From an uncultured Caldilineales bacterium (GTDB taxonomy: Bacteria > Chloroflexota > Anaerolineae > JAAEKA01): a stretch of 25,376 nucleotides of DNA. The position numbers were made by a program, and so were the translations under genes. The first letter of the stretch is position 1, and each line of letters opens with the position of its first letter. The notes under the pieces are model-generated. The model was not told the origin of the DNA and searched no databases. It saw only the letters and a list, made by a program, of their open reading frames with translations. Shown here piece by piece: positions 13,816-21,686 of the stretch. The stretch spans positions 1 to 25,376 of the forward strand of contig CALESQ010000036.1 of the NCBI GenBank assembly GCA_937907455.1, in the 5' to 3' direction.

Positions 13816-16188
13816 ATGAAACAATCCAAACTGTTGGCGCTGCTGGCAATCCTGGTGATTGCCTCGCTCGTCATATCTGCCTGCGGCACAGCCAGCCCGG
13901 CAGCCGCCCCCACAACCGAGGCGCCGGTTGTCGAAGCGCCCCCTGCCGAGATGATGAAGATCAAGGTCGGCACCAACGCTGAATACCGCCCGATGGAGTT
14001 TGTAGACGACAAGGGCGCGGTCATTGGCTTTGACATTGACCTGATGAACGCCATTGCAGCGGCTGGCGGCTTCGAAGTTGAATTCGTCAACACCCGCTGG
14101 GACGGTATTTTTGTAGCGTTGGATCAGGGCGAGTTTGATGCCGTGATTTCTTCAGCTACCATCACCGACGAGCGCAAGCAAACCGTGAACTTCAGCGATC
14201 CTTACTTCACCGCAGGCCAGGGGCTGGCTGTGAAGCAGGGCAGCGCCATCACCGGCATTGCCGACGTGGACGGCAAAAAGGTAGGTGTACAACTCGGCAC
14301 CACCGGCGACATCTGGGCCAGCGAGAACACCAAGGCCGAGGTTATACGCTACGACGAGATTACCCTGGCAATGCAAGCGCTGGCTAACGGCGATGTAGAT
14401 GCAGTATTCAACGATGCACCGGTTTCGGCGGATATTGTCAAAGCCAATCCTGAGATGGGCTTGGTCATGCTGCCTGAGCTGTATACCTCAGAAGAATATG
14501 GCATTGCCGTCAACCAGGACAAAGCCGACGTGCTGGCCGTCATCAACAAGGGCCTGGCTGCGGTACGCGCCTCAGGCGAATACGATACCATCTATGAGAA
14601 GTGGTTCGGCATGAAACCGGCAGGGGCGGCCGCAGCCCCTGCGGCCGATGAAGATGCCTGCGCCTACGGCGGCCTGATCAAGGAAATTGTAGCGGTAGAC
14701 ACCCTCACCGTGCGCTTCGATCTGTGCGCGCCCGATCCGGCTTTTCCGGCCAAAGCGGCTTTCTCCGCTTTCCAAATCCTGCCCTCTGAGTACATCGAGT
14801 CCACCGGTGGCGGTGGCGACCTGGTGGAGAAGCCCATTGGCACCGGCCCCTATATGTTGAAGGAATGGCGTCGCGGCGATCAGATGATTCTGGAAGCCAA
14901 TCCCACCTATTGGGGCGATCCGGCCAAGTCCAAAACCGTGGTCTTCCGCTGGAGTTCCGAAGCTGCGCAGCGCCTGCTGGAGCTGCAAGCCGGCAACGTC
15001 AGTGGCATTGACAACCCCGGCCCCGAAGATTTCGCTACAATCGAAGGGGATGCTACTTTGACGTTGTATCCCCGGCCCGGCACCAACATCTTCTACGTTG
15101 GCATGAACAACGCCTTTGCGCCTTTCGACAACGAAAAGGTGCGCCAGGCCTTCGCCATGGCGATTGATCGTCAGCGCATCGTAGACAACTTCTATCCTGT
15201 CGGCTCCACCGTGGCTAGCCAGTTCATGCCGTCCAGCATCTTCGGCTATTCCGAAGGCCAGGAGTGGTACGAATACAACCCCGAAATGGCCAAGCAAATG
15301 CTGACCGAAGCGGGCGTGTATGGCGCTGATGGCCGCTTCAAGACCAAGATCTCCTACCGCGATGTGGTGCGTGGCTATCTGCCGCAGCCCGGCGTTGTAG
15401 CGCAGGACATTCAGGCGCAGTTGGCCGAAATCAACGTAGACGCCGAGATCGTGGTGATGGAATCGGGCGCATTCCTGGATGCCGCTGATGACGGCTCGCT
15501 GGAAGGCTTCCACCTGCTGGGTTGGGGCGCGGACTATCCCGATGCCACCAATTTCCTGGACTATCACTTCGGCGCTGGCGCCAGCCCGCAGTTTGGCTCG
15601 AAGTTCGACGACCTGACCGCCTTGCTGAAGGAAGCGGCCTCGCTGGCCGATCCTGCCGCCCGCCAGCCGCTGTACGATCAGGCCAACGAGCTGATCAAGC
15701 AGCACGTGCCCATGATCCCTGTGGCTCACGGCGGTTCAGCCATCGTGTTCCAGGCTGCCTGCACCGGCGCGCACGCCAGCCCGCTGGGCAATGAAGCCAT
15801 GAGCGTGATTGACTGCGGCAGCGACACCCTGGTGTGGATGCAGAACGCCGAGCCTATCGGTCTGTACTGCGCCGATGAAACCGACGGCGAAAGCCTGCGC
15901 GCCTGCGAGCAGATCGGCGAAGCGCTCCTGGCCTATGAGGTCGGCGGCACCGATGTTGTGGCCTCGCTGGCTGAAAAGTGGTCCGCCAACGATGACTTGA
16001 CCTCGTGGACGTTCAATCTGCGCTCCGGCGTAACCTTCCACGATGGCAGCACGCTGGACTCTGGCGACGTGGTGGCTTCGTGGACGGCTCAGTGGGATGC
16101 GGCCAGCCCGCTGCATGTGGGCCGTTCCGGCGACTTCACCTACTTCTCGGCGTTGTTCGGTGCGTTCAAGAACGCTCCTGCAGAATAA
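13816..16188 (+). CDS. Dual substrate-binding lipoprotein: SBP_bac_3 fused to a circularly permuted SBP_bac_5 (790 aa)
   Basis: Residues 1-23 are a lipoprotein signal with lipobox ISAC (Cys23), followed by an Ala/Pro-rich linker. Residues about 48-268 form a complete polar-amino-acid-binding domain (VGTNAEYRPMEF to YEKWFGMKP). A short Ala-rich linker leads to a peptide-binding (SBP_bac_5) domain whose segments are out of the usual order. The block resembling DppA's IxxVxxVDxxTVxFxL starts near 287, GTGPY is at 342-346, and the C-lobe ends near 660. Only then, at about 667-790, comes what is normally the N-terminal part (LVWMQNAEP, GTDVVASLAEKW, FHDGS at 741-745). No frameshift is involved. 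Strong AAGGAGGAG before the ATG. Permuted SBP_bac_5 proteins may be a lineage family; the fusion to SBP_bac_3 is the odd step. Permeases of both matching classes lie downstream. Confidence 0.85.
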   Translation: MKQSKLLALLAILVIASLVISACGTASPAAAPTTEAPVVEAPPAEMMKIKVGTNAEYRPMEFVDDKGAVIGFDIDLMNAIAAAGGFEVEFVNTRWDGIFVALDQGEFDAVISSATITDERKQTVNFSDPYFTAGQGLAVKQGSAITGIADVDGKKVGVQLGTTGDIWASENTKAEVIRYDEITLAMQALANGDVDAVFNDAPVSADIVKANPEMGLVMLPELYTSEEYGIAVNQDKADVLAVINKGLAAVRASGEYDTIYEKWFGMKPAGAAAAPAADEDACAYGGLIKEIVAVDTLTVRFDLCAPDPAFPAKAAFSAFQILPSEYIESTGGGGDLVEKPIGTGPYMLKEWRRGDQMILEANPTYWGDPAKSKTVVFRWSSEAAQRLLELQAGNVSGIDNPGPEDFATIEGDATLTLYPRPGTNIFYVGMNNAFAPFDNEKVRQAFAMAIDRQRIVDNFYPVGSTVASQFMPSSIFGYSEGQEWYEYNPEMAKQMLTEAGVYGADGRFKTKISYRDVVRGYLPQPGVVAQDIQAQLAEINVDAEIVVMESGAFLDAADDGSLEGFHLLGWGADYPDATNFLDYHFGAGASPQFGSKFDDLTALLKEAASLADPAARQPLYDQANELIKQHVPMIPVAHGGSAIVFQAACTGAHASPLGNEAMSVIDCGSDTLVWMQNAEPIGLYCADETDGESLRACEQIGEALLAYEVGGTDVVASLAEKWSANDDLTSWTFNLRSGVTFHDGSTLDSGDVVASWTAQWDAASPLHVGRSGDFTYFSALFGAFKNAPAE

Positions 16189-16305
16189 ACGCCATGACCT
16201 GTGCTCTATGGCCTATGTGCTGTGCGGCAACAACCGCGGCGGCGAATGATCTGTCTGCTGTGGTTGGCGCGGCGCGCAGGGCCAAGAGCGATGGCTAAAT
16301 GCAAT

Positions 16306-16336
16306 GGGGCGTTGCCGTGAGGCGACGCCCCATTTT
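16306..16336 (+). terminator. Hairpin between binding-protein and permease genes (attenuator)
   Basis: GGGGCGTTGCC (16306-16316) and GGCGACGCCCC (16321-16331) pair over 11 bp with a GTGA tetraloop (GNRA type), followed by ATTTTC. The U-tract is short, so partial read-through is likely. This would give more binding protein than permease, a common arrangement in ABC operons. Confidence 0.7.
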
Positions 16337-16357
16337 CGCATCAACGGGGTCTGGCCC

Positions 16358-17431
16358 ATGACCAAATACATCATCCAACGTTTATTAGCTGCGCTGCCAG
16401 TGTTGTTCGGCATTCTCTTTGTGACCTTCGGGCTGGCGCGGCTGTTGCCCGGCAATCCGTGCGTGGCTATTCTGGGTGAAAAAGCCAACCCGGTGACTTG
16501 TGCGGCCTTCAACACGCGCTACGGCCTGGACAAGCCAATTCTTACCCAGTTCGGCATCTATCTGCGCGATGTGGCTACGGGCGATCTGGGTGTTTCTTTT
16601 CGTTTCGGCCAGCCAGTAACGCAAATGATTGCCGAACGTCTGGCCGTGACGATTGAGCTGGCTTTCAGCGCGATGATTTTTGCTGTGCTGGCGGGCATGG
16701 TGCTGGGAGTGATCTCGGCCAGGCGCCACAACACGACAGTGGATGTCGTAACTATGATCGGGGCTAACATTGGCGTGTCGGTGCCGGTTTTTGTGCTGGG
16801 GCTATTCCTGGCTTATGTGTTTGCCATCGGTTTCAAGGATACGCCTTTTGCCTTGCCGCCTTCAGGCCGGCTTTCAGCGGGCATGGCGGTCACTTCGTTT
16901 GTAAACAAGTTCAATGTCAGCCCAGACAGCCTGTTCTATCGTCCGGCACAGTTTTTCACCAACCTTTATTTTGTCAATTCACTGTTGAACCTGGATGGCA
17001 AGCTGTTTGTTGATAGCCTGAAGCACATGCTTTTGCCCGCTGTGGCGCTGGGTACTATTCCCATGGCAATTATTGCACGCATGACGCGTTCCAGCCTGCT
17101 GGAGGTACTGGGCCAGGACTATGTACGCACCGCGCGGGCCAAGGGTCTGGGTGAACGGGTGATTCTGACCCGCCACGCGCTGCGCAACGCCTTGCTGCCA
17201 GTAGTGACGATCATCGGCCTGTCGCTGGGCTTTTTGCTCAGTGGTGCGGTGCTTACCGAAACAATTTTTGGCTTTTCCGGGGTGGGCCGCGCCCTGTACG
17301 ATGGCATCACCGCCCGCGATTATGCCGTAATCCAGGGCTTTACCCTGGTCACCGCCGTGGTGTTTCTGGTGATCAATCTCGTCGTAGATATTTTGTACGG
17401 CTTTCTCGATCCCCGCATTCGCCTGACCTAG
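16358..17431 (+). CDS. Peptide/nickel-type ABC permease, DppB family (357 aa)
   Basis: This is an integral membrane subunit of a dipeptide/oligopeptide importer. The N-terminus MTKYIIQRLLAALPVLFGILFVTFGLARLLPG is the typical first helix of DppB proteins. The periplasmic part GLDKPILTQFGIYLRDVATGDLG follows. The cytoplasmic EAA loop ARAKGLGERVILTRHALRNALLP is near residue 258, and the C-terminus LVVDILYGFLDPRIRLT is family-typical. The start at 16358 is chosen because the family N-terminus begins there; 18 extra in-frame codons upstream overlap the hairpin. It is followed by the DppC gene 16 nt later. The protein is slightly longer than usual because of a loop around 170-210 (KDTPFALPPSGRLSAGM). 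Confidence 0.93.
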   Translation: MTKYIIQRLLAALPVLFGILFVTFGLARLLPGNPCVAILGEKANPVTCAAFNTRYGLDKPILTQFGIYLRDVATGDLGVSFRFGQPVTQMIAERLAVTIELAFSAMIFAVLAGMVLGVISARRHNTTVDVVTMIGANIGVSVPVFVLGLFLAYVFAIGFKDTPFALPPSGRLSAGMAVTSFVNKFNVSPDSLFYRPAQFFTNLYFVNSLLNLDGKLFVDSLKHMLLPAVALGTIPMAIIARMTRSSLLEVLGQDYVRTARAKGLGERVILTRHALRNALLPVVTIIGLSLGFLLSGAVLTETIFGFSGVGRALYDGITARDYAVIQGFTLVTAVVFLVINLVVDILYGFLDPRIRLT

Positions 17432-17447
17432 CCCATAGGACCTGTTG

Positions 17448-18506
17448 ATGACTGCGCAACCAGCAACCACCCCGCTTCCTGAATTACAGACCAGCACGCG
17501 TCGGCCCTCGCGCGGCTTTTGGGCCGAGGGCCTGCGCGATATGGTGTTGCGCCGCCGCTCCGGCCAGATCGGCCTTATCATTGCCTTTTTCCTGCTGGCG
17601 CTGGCTTTACTGGCTCCCGTGCTGGCGACACACAACCCCAACGCGGTGCTGCTGGGCAAGGAACAGGGTGTGCGCCCACGCCAAAGGCCCTGCATCCACG
17701 CGGTGGACAATTTGCCTTCGCTGCCGGTGATTAACTTTTTTCGCTGCGCCGAGGGCCAGCCGCAGCACTATTTTGGCACCGATGGCAACGGCCGCGATCT
17801 ATACAGCCGCGTGCTATACGGCTCACGCGTGTCGCTGAAGGCGGGCCTGTACACGGTGACGCTGGCGGTAATCATCGGTATTTTGCTGGGGGCCATTGCC
17901 GGCTATGCCGGTTCGTTGACCGATAACCTGATCATGCGTATCATGGATGTGGTGCTGGCCTTTCCCTCGCTGATTCTGGCGATTGCCATCAACTCGGCGT
18001 TGCTGACGGTGGCCGATGGCAGCCTGTTTGACCGCGGGCTGACGGTGATGCAGCGCGTGCTGGGCTTCGAGGATGTGGGGCTACTGACCGCGTTGATTTC
18101 AATTGCGCTGGTGTCTATTCCCACCTACGCCCGTCTGGTACGCTCGCAGGTGTTATCGCTGAAAGAGCAGGAATTTGTCACCGCGGCGCGCGCCATCGGG
18201 GCCAAGCCGGGACGCATTCTATTTCGCGCTATTTTGCCCAACGCCACTGCCCCGTTGATTGTGGCGGCCACGCTCGGCATCGCCACGGCTATTCTGGACA
18301 CGGCCGCGCTCTCCTTCCTCGGTCTGGGCGCCCAGCCCCCCACGGCGGAGTGGGGCGCAATGATCGGCGCCGAGCGCAACCAGATGTTCACCTCACCGCA
18401 CTTGATTCTGTTTCCCGCGCTGGCGATTGTGATCACCGTGCTGGGTTTTAACCTGCTGGGTGACGGCCTGCGCGACTCTCTTGACCCACGGATGAAAAAT
18501 CGCTAG
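17448..18506 (+). CDS. Peptide/nickel-type ABC permease, DppC family (352 aa)
   Basis: This is the second membrane subunit of the peptide importer. An N-terminal cytoplasmic stretch ends at SGQIGLIIAFFLLALALLAPVLA (first helix). The conserved FGTDGNGRDLYSRVLYGSRVSL periplasmic/helix-2 block is near residue 107, and the EAA loop AIGAKPGRILFRAILPNA is near 247. The C-terminal FNLLGDGLRDSLDPRMK is the DppC hallmark. ATG 17448 is preferred over an in-frame TTG one codon earlier; AGGA lies about 9 nt upstream. The segment between helix 1 and the GTD motif is longer than usual and contains two cysteines. No DppD/DppF ATPase genes follow, which is unusual for this permease class. Confidence 0.93.
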   Translation: MTAQPATTPLPELQTSTRRPSRGFWAEGLRDMVLRRRSGQIGLIIAFFLLALALLAPVLATHNPNAVLLGKEQGVRPRQRPCIHAVDNLPSLPVINFFRCAEGQPQHYFGTDGNGRDLYSRVLYGSRVSLKAGLYTVTLAVIIGILLGAIAGYAGSLTDNLIMRIMDVVLAFPSLILAIAINSALLTVADGSLFDRGLTVMQRVLGFEDVGLLTALISIALVSIPTYARLVRSQVLSLKEQEFVTAARAIGAKPGRILFRAILPNATAPLIVAATLGIATAILDTAALSFLGLGAQPPTAEWGAMIGAERNQMFTSPHLILFPALAIVITVLGFNLLGDGLRDSLDPRMKNR

Positions 18507-18570
18507 GTACATCCCGAAATATCTACTTCCACTTTTACCAATCTCTCCTCCCACAAGAAAGGTTTTCCCC

Positions 18571-19089
18571 ATGCAAGAACGTTTTGGTGCAGTTACCCTG
18601 AAAGGCGCACCCCTGACCGCGCTCGGTCCGGTGCTGGCCGTAGGTGATGAGGCTCCTGAAGTCACACTGAGCAGCAAAGGCTTTGATGGCCGCGTGGATC
18701 TACTGACTTCGACCGCGGGCAAAGTCCGCTTGATCAACGTAATCCCCTCCATCGGCACGGGCATTTGCGACGCGCAAACCCGCCGCTTCAACCAGGAAGC
18801 CGCCGGGCTGGGCGACCACGTGGCTATTGTCACGGTGAGCGCAGACCTGCCTTTCCACCTGGCCGAATGGTGCGCGGCCAAGGGCGTAGATCAGGTAGCT
18901 ACGCTGTCTGATCACTACGACATGGCTTTTGGCGATGCCTACGGCACCCATATCAAGGAATTGCGCGTGGAGCAGCGTGCTGTATTCGTGGTAGATGCCG
19001 ACGGTATGGTGCGTTATGTGGAGTATGTGCCAGAAATCGCCCAGCATCCGGCCTATGATGCGGCTATCGAGGCTGTGAAGGCGCTGTAG
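18571..19089 (+). CDS. tpx: Thiol peroxidase, atypical 2-Cys peroxiredoxin (172 aa)
   Basis: Tpx reduces hydrogen and organic peroxides, using thioredoxin for recycling. The whole protein aligns with the Tpx family: FGAVTLKGAPLT at the start, then the active site PSIGTGICDAQTRRFN with peroxidatic Cys67. VSADLPFHLAEWCAAKG has resolving Cys103, and RAVFVVDADGMVRYVEYV follows. The usual PSIDTGVC reads PSIGTGIC here (Asp to Gly), while the Thr and Cys of the catalytic TxxC are kept. AGAAAGG lies upstream of the ATG. It sits between two ABC transporter modules, 64 nt after dppC and 99 nt before the amino-acid permease. The upstream 64-nt gap shows nothing notable. Confidence 0.93.
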   Translation: MQERFGAVTLKGAPLTALGPVLAVGDEAPEVTLSSKGFDGRVDLLTSTAGKVRLINVIPSIGTGICDAQTRRFNQEAAGLGDHVAIVTVSADLPFHLAEWCAAKGVDQVATLSDHYDMAFGDAYGTHIKELRVEQRAVFVVDADGMVRYVEYVPEIAQHPAYDAAIEAVKAL

Positions 19090-19111
19090 GTCGTTCGTGT
19101 TGAATGTTGCT

Positions 19112-19153
19112 GCGGCTGAGGGGCAAGCGCTGCCCTGCCTGCCCTTCAGCCGC
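19112..19153 (+). terminator. Hairpin after tpx
   Basis: A 14-nt arm from 19112 (GCGGCTGAGGGGCA) pairs with TGCCCTTCAGCCGC (19140-19153) with a single G-T wobble and a 14-nt loop. There is no real U-tract, so it is either a weak terminator or a transcript-stabilising/attenuating hairpin within the operon. Confidence 0.5.
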
Positions 19154-19188
19154 CCGCCTTATTCTCAGCCCCACGTTCAGGAGTAGCC

Positions 19189-20037
19189 ATGAGCCTGTCG
19201 AAAACTGATTCCCCCAAATCTGCGATCCGCTCGCGGCTAAGCTTCAGCGAGCAAATGCGCCAGTTCCCCTGGTGGGCCATTATCATGATCGTTGCTCTGG
19301 GTATCTCGCTTTTTGGGATGCTGGGCAATGATAACTACCGCGCCGCGCTTAATTTTATTATCAATCCGCCTACGTCTACCGAGATGGCTTTCGGCATTGG
19401 CATCCGCAACGGCGTGATGATGACCCTGGTCACCACCCTGACCGCCTATGTGATTGCCCTGGTTTTGGGATTGTTGCTGGGCATCATGCGGGTATCCAAA
19501 AACCCTGTGCTGTTTCATGCCAGCACGCTGTATGTTGAGCTGATGCGCGGTGTGCCCATGTTGGTGCTGATTATCTGGATCGGCTTTGTGGTGGTGCCGT
19601 TTTTGCGCCAGATTTTCGGCCAAAGCTTTCCGCTCACCGGCGTGCAGGGTGCGATTCTGGGGCTGGGCTTTGGCTACGCGGCCTACCTGGCCGAGGTGTA
19701 TCGCTCTGGCATCGAATCGATCCCGCGCGGCCAAATGGAAGCAGCCCGCTCGCTGGGCATGGGCTATGCACAGGCTATGCGCTATGTGATCCTGCCGCAG
19801 GCGATTCGCCGTGTGGTGCCGCCGCTAGCCAATGACCTGGTGGCCCTGCTCAAAGACTCGGCGCTGGTTAGCGTGGTAGCCGTGCCGGAAATCCTGCAGA
19901 TGGCACGGCTTTTTGTCTCGCGCAACCTGCGAGCCATCGAAGGCTACAATGCAGCGGCCTTTTTGTACCTGGTCGTCACGCTGATTTTCATTATCGTAGT
20001 GCGGCTGATCGAACGGAGATGGAATACCAATGGATGA
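19189..20037 (+). CDS. Polar amino-acid ABC transporter permease, HisM/GlnP family (282 aa)
   Basis: This is the membrane subunit of a polar amino-acid importer. After a short basic N-terminus there is one extra helix (WWAIIMIVALGISLFGML, about residues 26-43) and a loop. The conserved HisMQ permease domain then begins at about residue 67: GIRNGVMMTLVTTLTAYVI, then SKNPVLFHASTLYVELMRGVP. The EAA motif QMEAARSLGMGYAQAMRYVILPQAI follows near residue 182. KDSALVSVVAVPEI and the C-terminal helix are standard. CAGGAG lies close to the ATG. It overlaps the ATPase gene by 8 nt, so the two are translationally coupled. The matching binding domain is the SBP_bac_3 half of the fused lipoprotein, 3 kb upstream. 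Confidence 0.93.
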   Translation: MSLSKTDSPKSAIRSRLSFSEQMRQFPWWAIIMIVALGISLFGMLGNDNYRAALNFIINPPTSTEMAFGIGIRNGVMMTLVTTLTAYVIALVLGLLLGIMRVSKNPVLFHASTLYVELMRGVPMLVLIIWIGFVVVPFLRQIFGQSFPLTGVQGAILGLGFGYAAYLAEVYRSGIESIPRGQMEAARSLGMGYAQAMRYVILPQAIRRVVPPLANDLVALLKDSALVSVVAVPEILQMARLFVSRNLRAIEGYNAAAFLYLVVTLIFIIVVRLIERRWNTNG

Positions 20038-20767
20038 TGCAATCATTCGCCTTGTTGACGTTCACAAACATTTTGGCCGTGTAGCTGCCCTCAACGGCAT
20101 CAATCTTGAGATCGGTCGCGGTCAGGTGGTGGTAGTGATCGGCCCCAGCGGCTCTGGCAAGTCCACCATGCTGCGCTGCATCAACCATCTGGAAAAGCCT
20201 ACCGAAGGCCATGTCTACATCGAGGGCGTAGACCTGGAAGCGCGCACTACCAACATCAACCAGACGCGCGCCGAGGTGGGCATGGTGTTCCAGCAGTTCA
20301 ACTTGTTCCCCCATCTCACCGTGCTGGATAACATCACGCTGGCCCAGCGCGTCGTGCGCAAGCGCGACAAGGTCGAGCGCGACCGCGTGGGCATGGAGCT
20401 GCTGAACCGCGTGGGCATCCCCGAAAAAGCAGGAGCCTACCCCGGCCAGCTTTCCGGCGGCCAGCAGCAGCGTGTGGCGATTGCCCGCGCGCTGGCGATG
20501 AACCCCAAGATCATGCTTTTCGACGAGCCAACCAGCGCGCTCGACCCGGAGATGATCAAGGAAGTGCTGGACGTGATGCAGGATTTGGCACAGACCGGCA
20601 TGACGATGGTGTGCGTCACCCACGAAATGGGCTTTGCCCGCGCCGCGGCCAACCGCATCATCTTCATGGATCAGGGCATGGTCGTGGAAGACACCACCCC
20701 CAACGATCTGTACAACAACCCGCAGCACGAACGTACCCGCCTCTTCCTGAGCAAGATTCTGCATTAA
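20030..20767 (+). CDS. Polar amino-acid ABC transporter ATPase, GlnQ/HisP family (245 aa)
   Basis: This is the cytoplasmic ATPase of the amino-acid importer. Motifs in order are Walker A GPSGSGKST (about residues 38-46), Q-loop FQQFNLFPHLTVLDNI, signature LSGGQQQRVAIARAL, Walker B IMLFDEPTSALDPE and switch VTHEMGFARAAANRIIFMDQG. The C-terminus with NNPQHERTRLFLSKIL is diagnostic of the GlnQ group. The start ATG lies within the last codons of the permease gene. It is the only ATPase in the locus; whether it also energises DppB/DppC is unknown and would be unusual. Confidence 0.95.
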   Translation: MDDAIIRLVDVHKHFGRVAALNGINLEIGRGQVVVVIGPSGSGKSTMLRCINHLEKPTEGHVYIEGVDLEARTTNINQTRAEVGMVFQQFNLFPHLTVLDNITLAQRVVRKRDKVERDRVGMELLNRVGIPEKAGAYPGQLSGGQQQRVAIARALAMNPKIMLFDEPTSALDPEMIKEVLDVMQDLAQTGMTMVCVTHEMGFARAAANRIIFMDQGMVVEDTTPNDLYNNPQHERTRLFLSKILH

Positions 20768-20776
20768 CAACCACCA

Positions 20777-20865
20777 AGAGCGCAGCGACAGACGGAACTC
20801 AGGCCGCGTTGTCGGTATGCCTGGCTGAGTTCTGAAAGAGCAAATCTCTGCGCTCTCTGCTTTTT
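20777..20865 (+). terminator. Large two-tier terminator after the uptake locus
   Basis: The outer arms AGAGCGCAG (20777-20785) and CTGCGCTCT (20848-20856) are perfect reverse complements. They enclose an inner pair AACTCAG (20796-20802) / CTGAGTT (20825-20831). A T5 run ends the structure at 20861-20865, six nucleotides before the next start codon. Confidence 0.7.
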
Positions 20866-20870
20866 CAACG

Positions 20871-21617
20871 ATGCCTCATTCCAATTCCGCGCCGCCGCGG
20901 CTGGATGCAGCGCTGCTGGAGCAGTTGACTGACGATCTGGCCGCGGCGCAACGCGTTTTCCCGCTGACCCAAACCGAAGTGGATGCGCTGGCAGCCCGCT
21001 GGCAGCCCGTGATCCAGCCGCGCCCCAAACATTTTGAGCCGTTCGACCTCGCAACTGACGACGGCGCAACGACCGGCGTCGTGGTTCCCCGCTGGCTGTG
21101 TCATTTGCTGGGATTGTGCCACCGCACTGTGCATCTGGTGCTGCGTACACCGCAAAACTGGCTGGCGCTGCAAGTGCGCGGCCGACATTTGGACTGGCCA
21201 GGCCGGCTGGATTTATCGGTCACCGGCCATGTGCGCGCGGGCCTGAGCTGGCAGCAGGCGATCTATCAGGAGGCGCGGGAAGAACTCGGCCTGGACCTGT
21301 CGCCGCAGGCGCAGATGCTCACCGCAGCGGGCTTGCAAACTGTCGGCGCACCCTATCGCCGCTGCGAAGCGGACAGTCTCAACCCGCCGGTGCATATTTG
21401 CCACATTACACAGATTTTCACGGCCACCCTGACCCCTGCGGGGTTAGCGACCCTGCGTTTTGCCGATGGCGAGGTAGAAGGGCTGTATCTGGCCAGCTTC
21501 AACGAGATCAGCCGCATGGTGGAGGAGACACCGCATCGCCTGGCTCCTGGGCTGGTACAATCGTGGCCGTATTATTACGAGACGGTAGATCCCGAAGCAC
21601 AACCACTTACCCGCTAA
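20871..21617 (+). CDS. Nudix-family hydrolase-like protein (248 aa)
   Basis: Nudix enzymes hydrolyse nucleoside diphosphates linked to another moiety. The box is visible at about residues 109-131: GHVRAGLSWQQAIYQEAREELGL. The metal-binding trio (Glu of QEAREE and the two following Glu) is kept. Two consensus positions differ: Glu at box position 7 is Leu, and Arg at position 15 is Gln. The 70-residue N-terminal part before the Nudix fold (WLCHLLGLCHRTVHLVLR and before) has no motif I recognise. The general layout (long N-terminus, GHV..G start of the box, Y-rich end) resembles the IDI/DUF4743-like subgroup. The start is only 6 nt after the preceding terminator's T-run, with no ribosome site, so a start a little downstream or a leaderless message is possible. 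Confidence 0.7.
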   Translation: MPHSNSAPPRLDAALLEQLTDDLAAAQRVFPLTQTEVDALAARWQPVIQPRPKHFEPFDLATDDGATTGVVVPRWLCHLLGLCHRTVHLVLRTPQNWLALQVRGRHLDWPGRLDLSVTGHVRAGLSWQQAIYQEAREELGLDLSPQAQMLTAAGLQTVGAPYRRCEADSLNPPVHICHITQIFTATLTPAGLATLRFADGEVEGLYLASFNEISRMVEETPHRLAPGLVQSWPYYYETVDPEAQPLTR

Positions 21618-21686
21618 TACAACGTTTGTGTTGTCGGTCGAACCGGCTGAGTTGCCGCTTATCCAACGCCATTAACTCCTTTTTCT

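Noticed and set aside
13599..14093. N-terminal extension of the metallopeptidase up to 14093
   Set aside because: The signal peptide and CAGGAG fit the start at 13598. The extension is antisense to the lipoprotein start and contains its promoter region.
18507..18570. A reverse-oriented AGATTGG word upstream of tpx as a fourth copy of the element
   Set aside because: Only the heptamer matches; no hairpin or closing CC follows in the right place.
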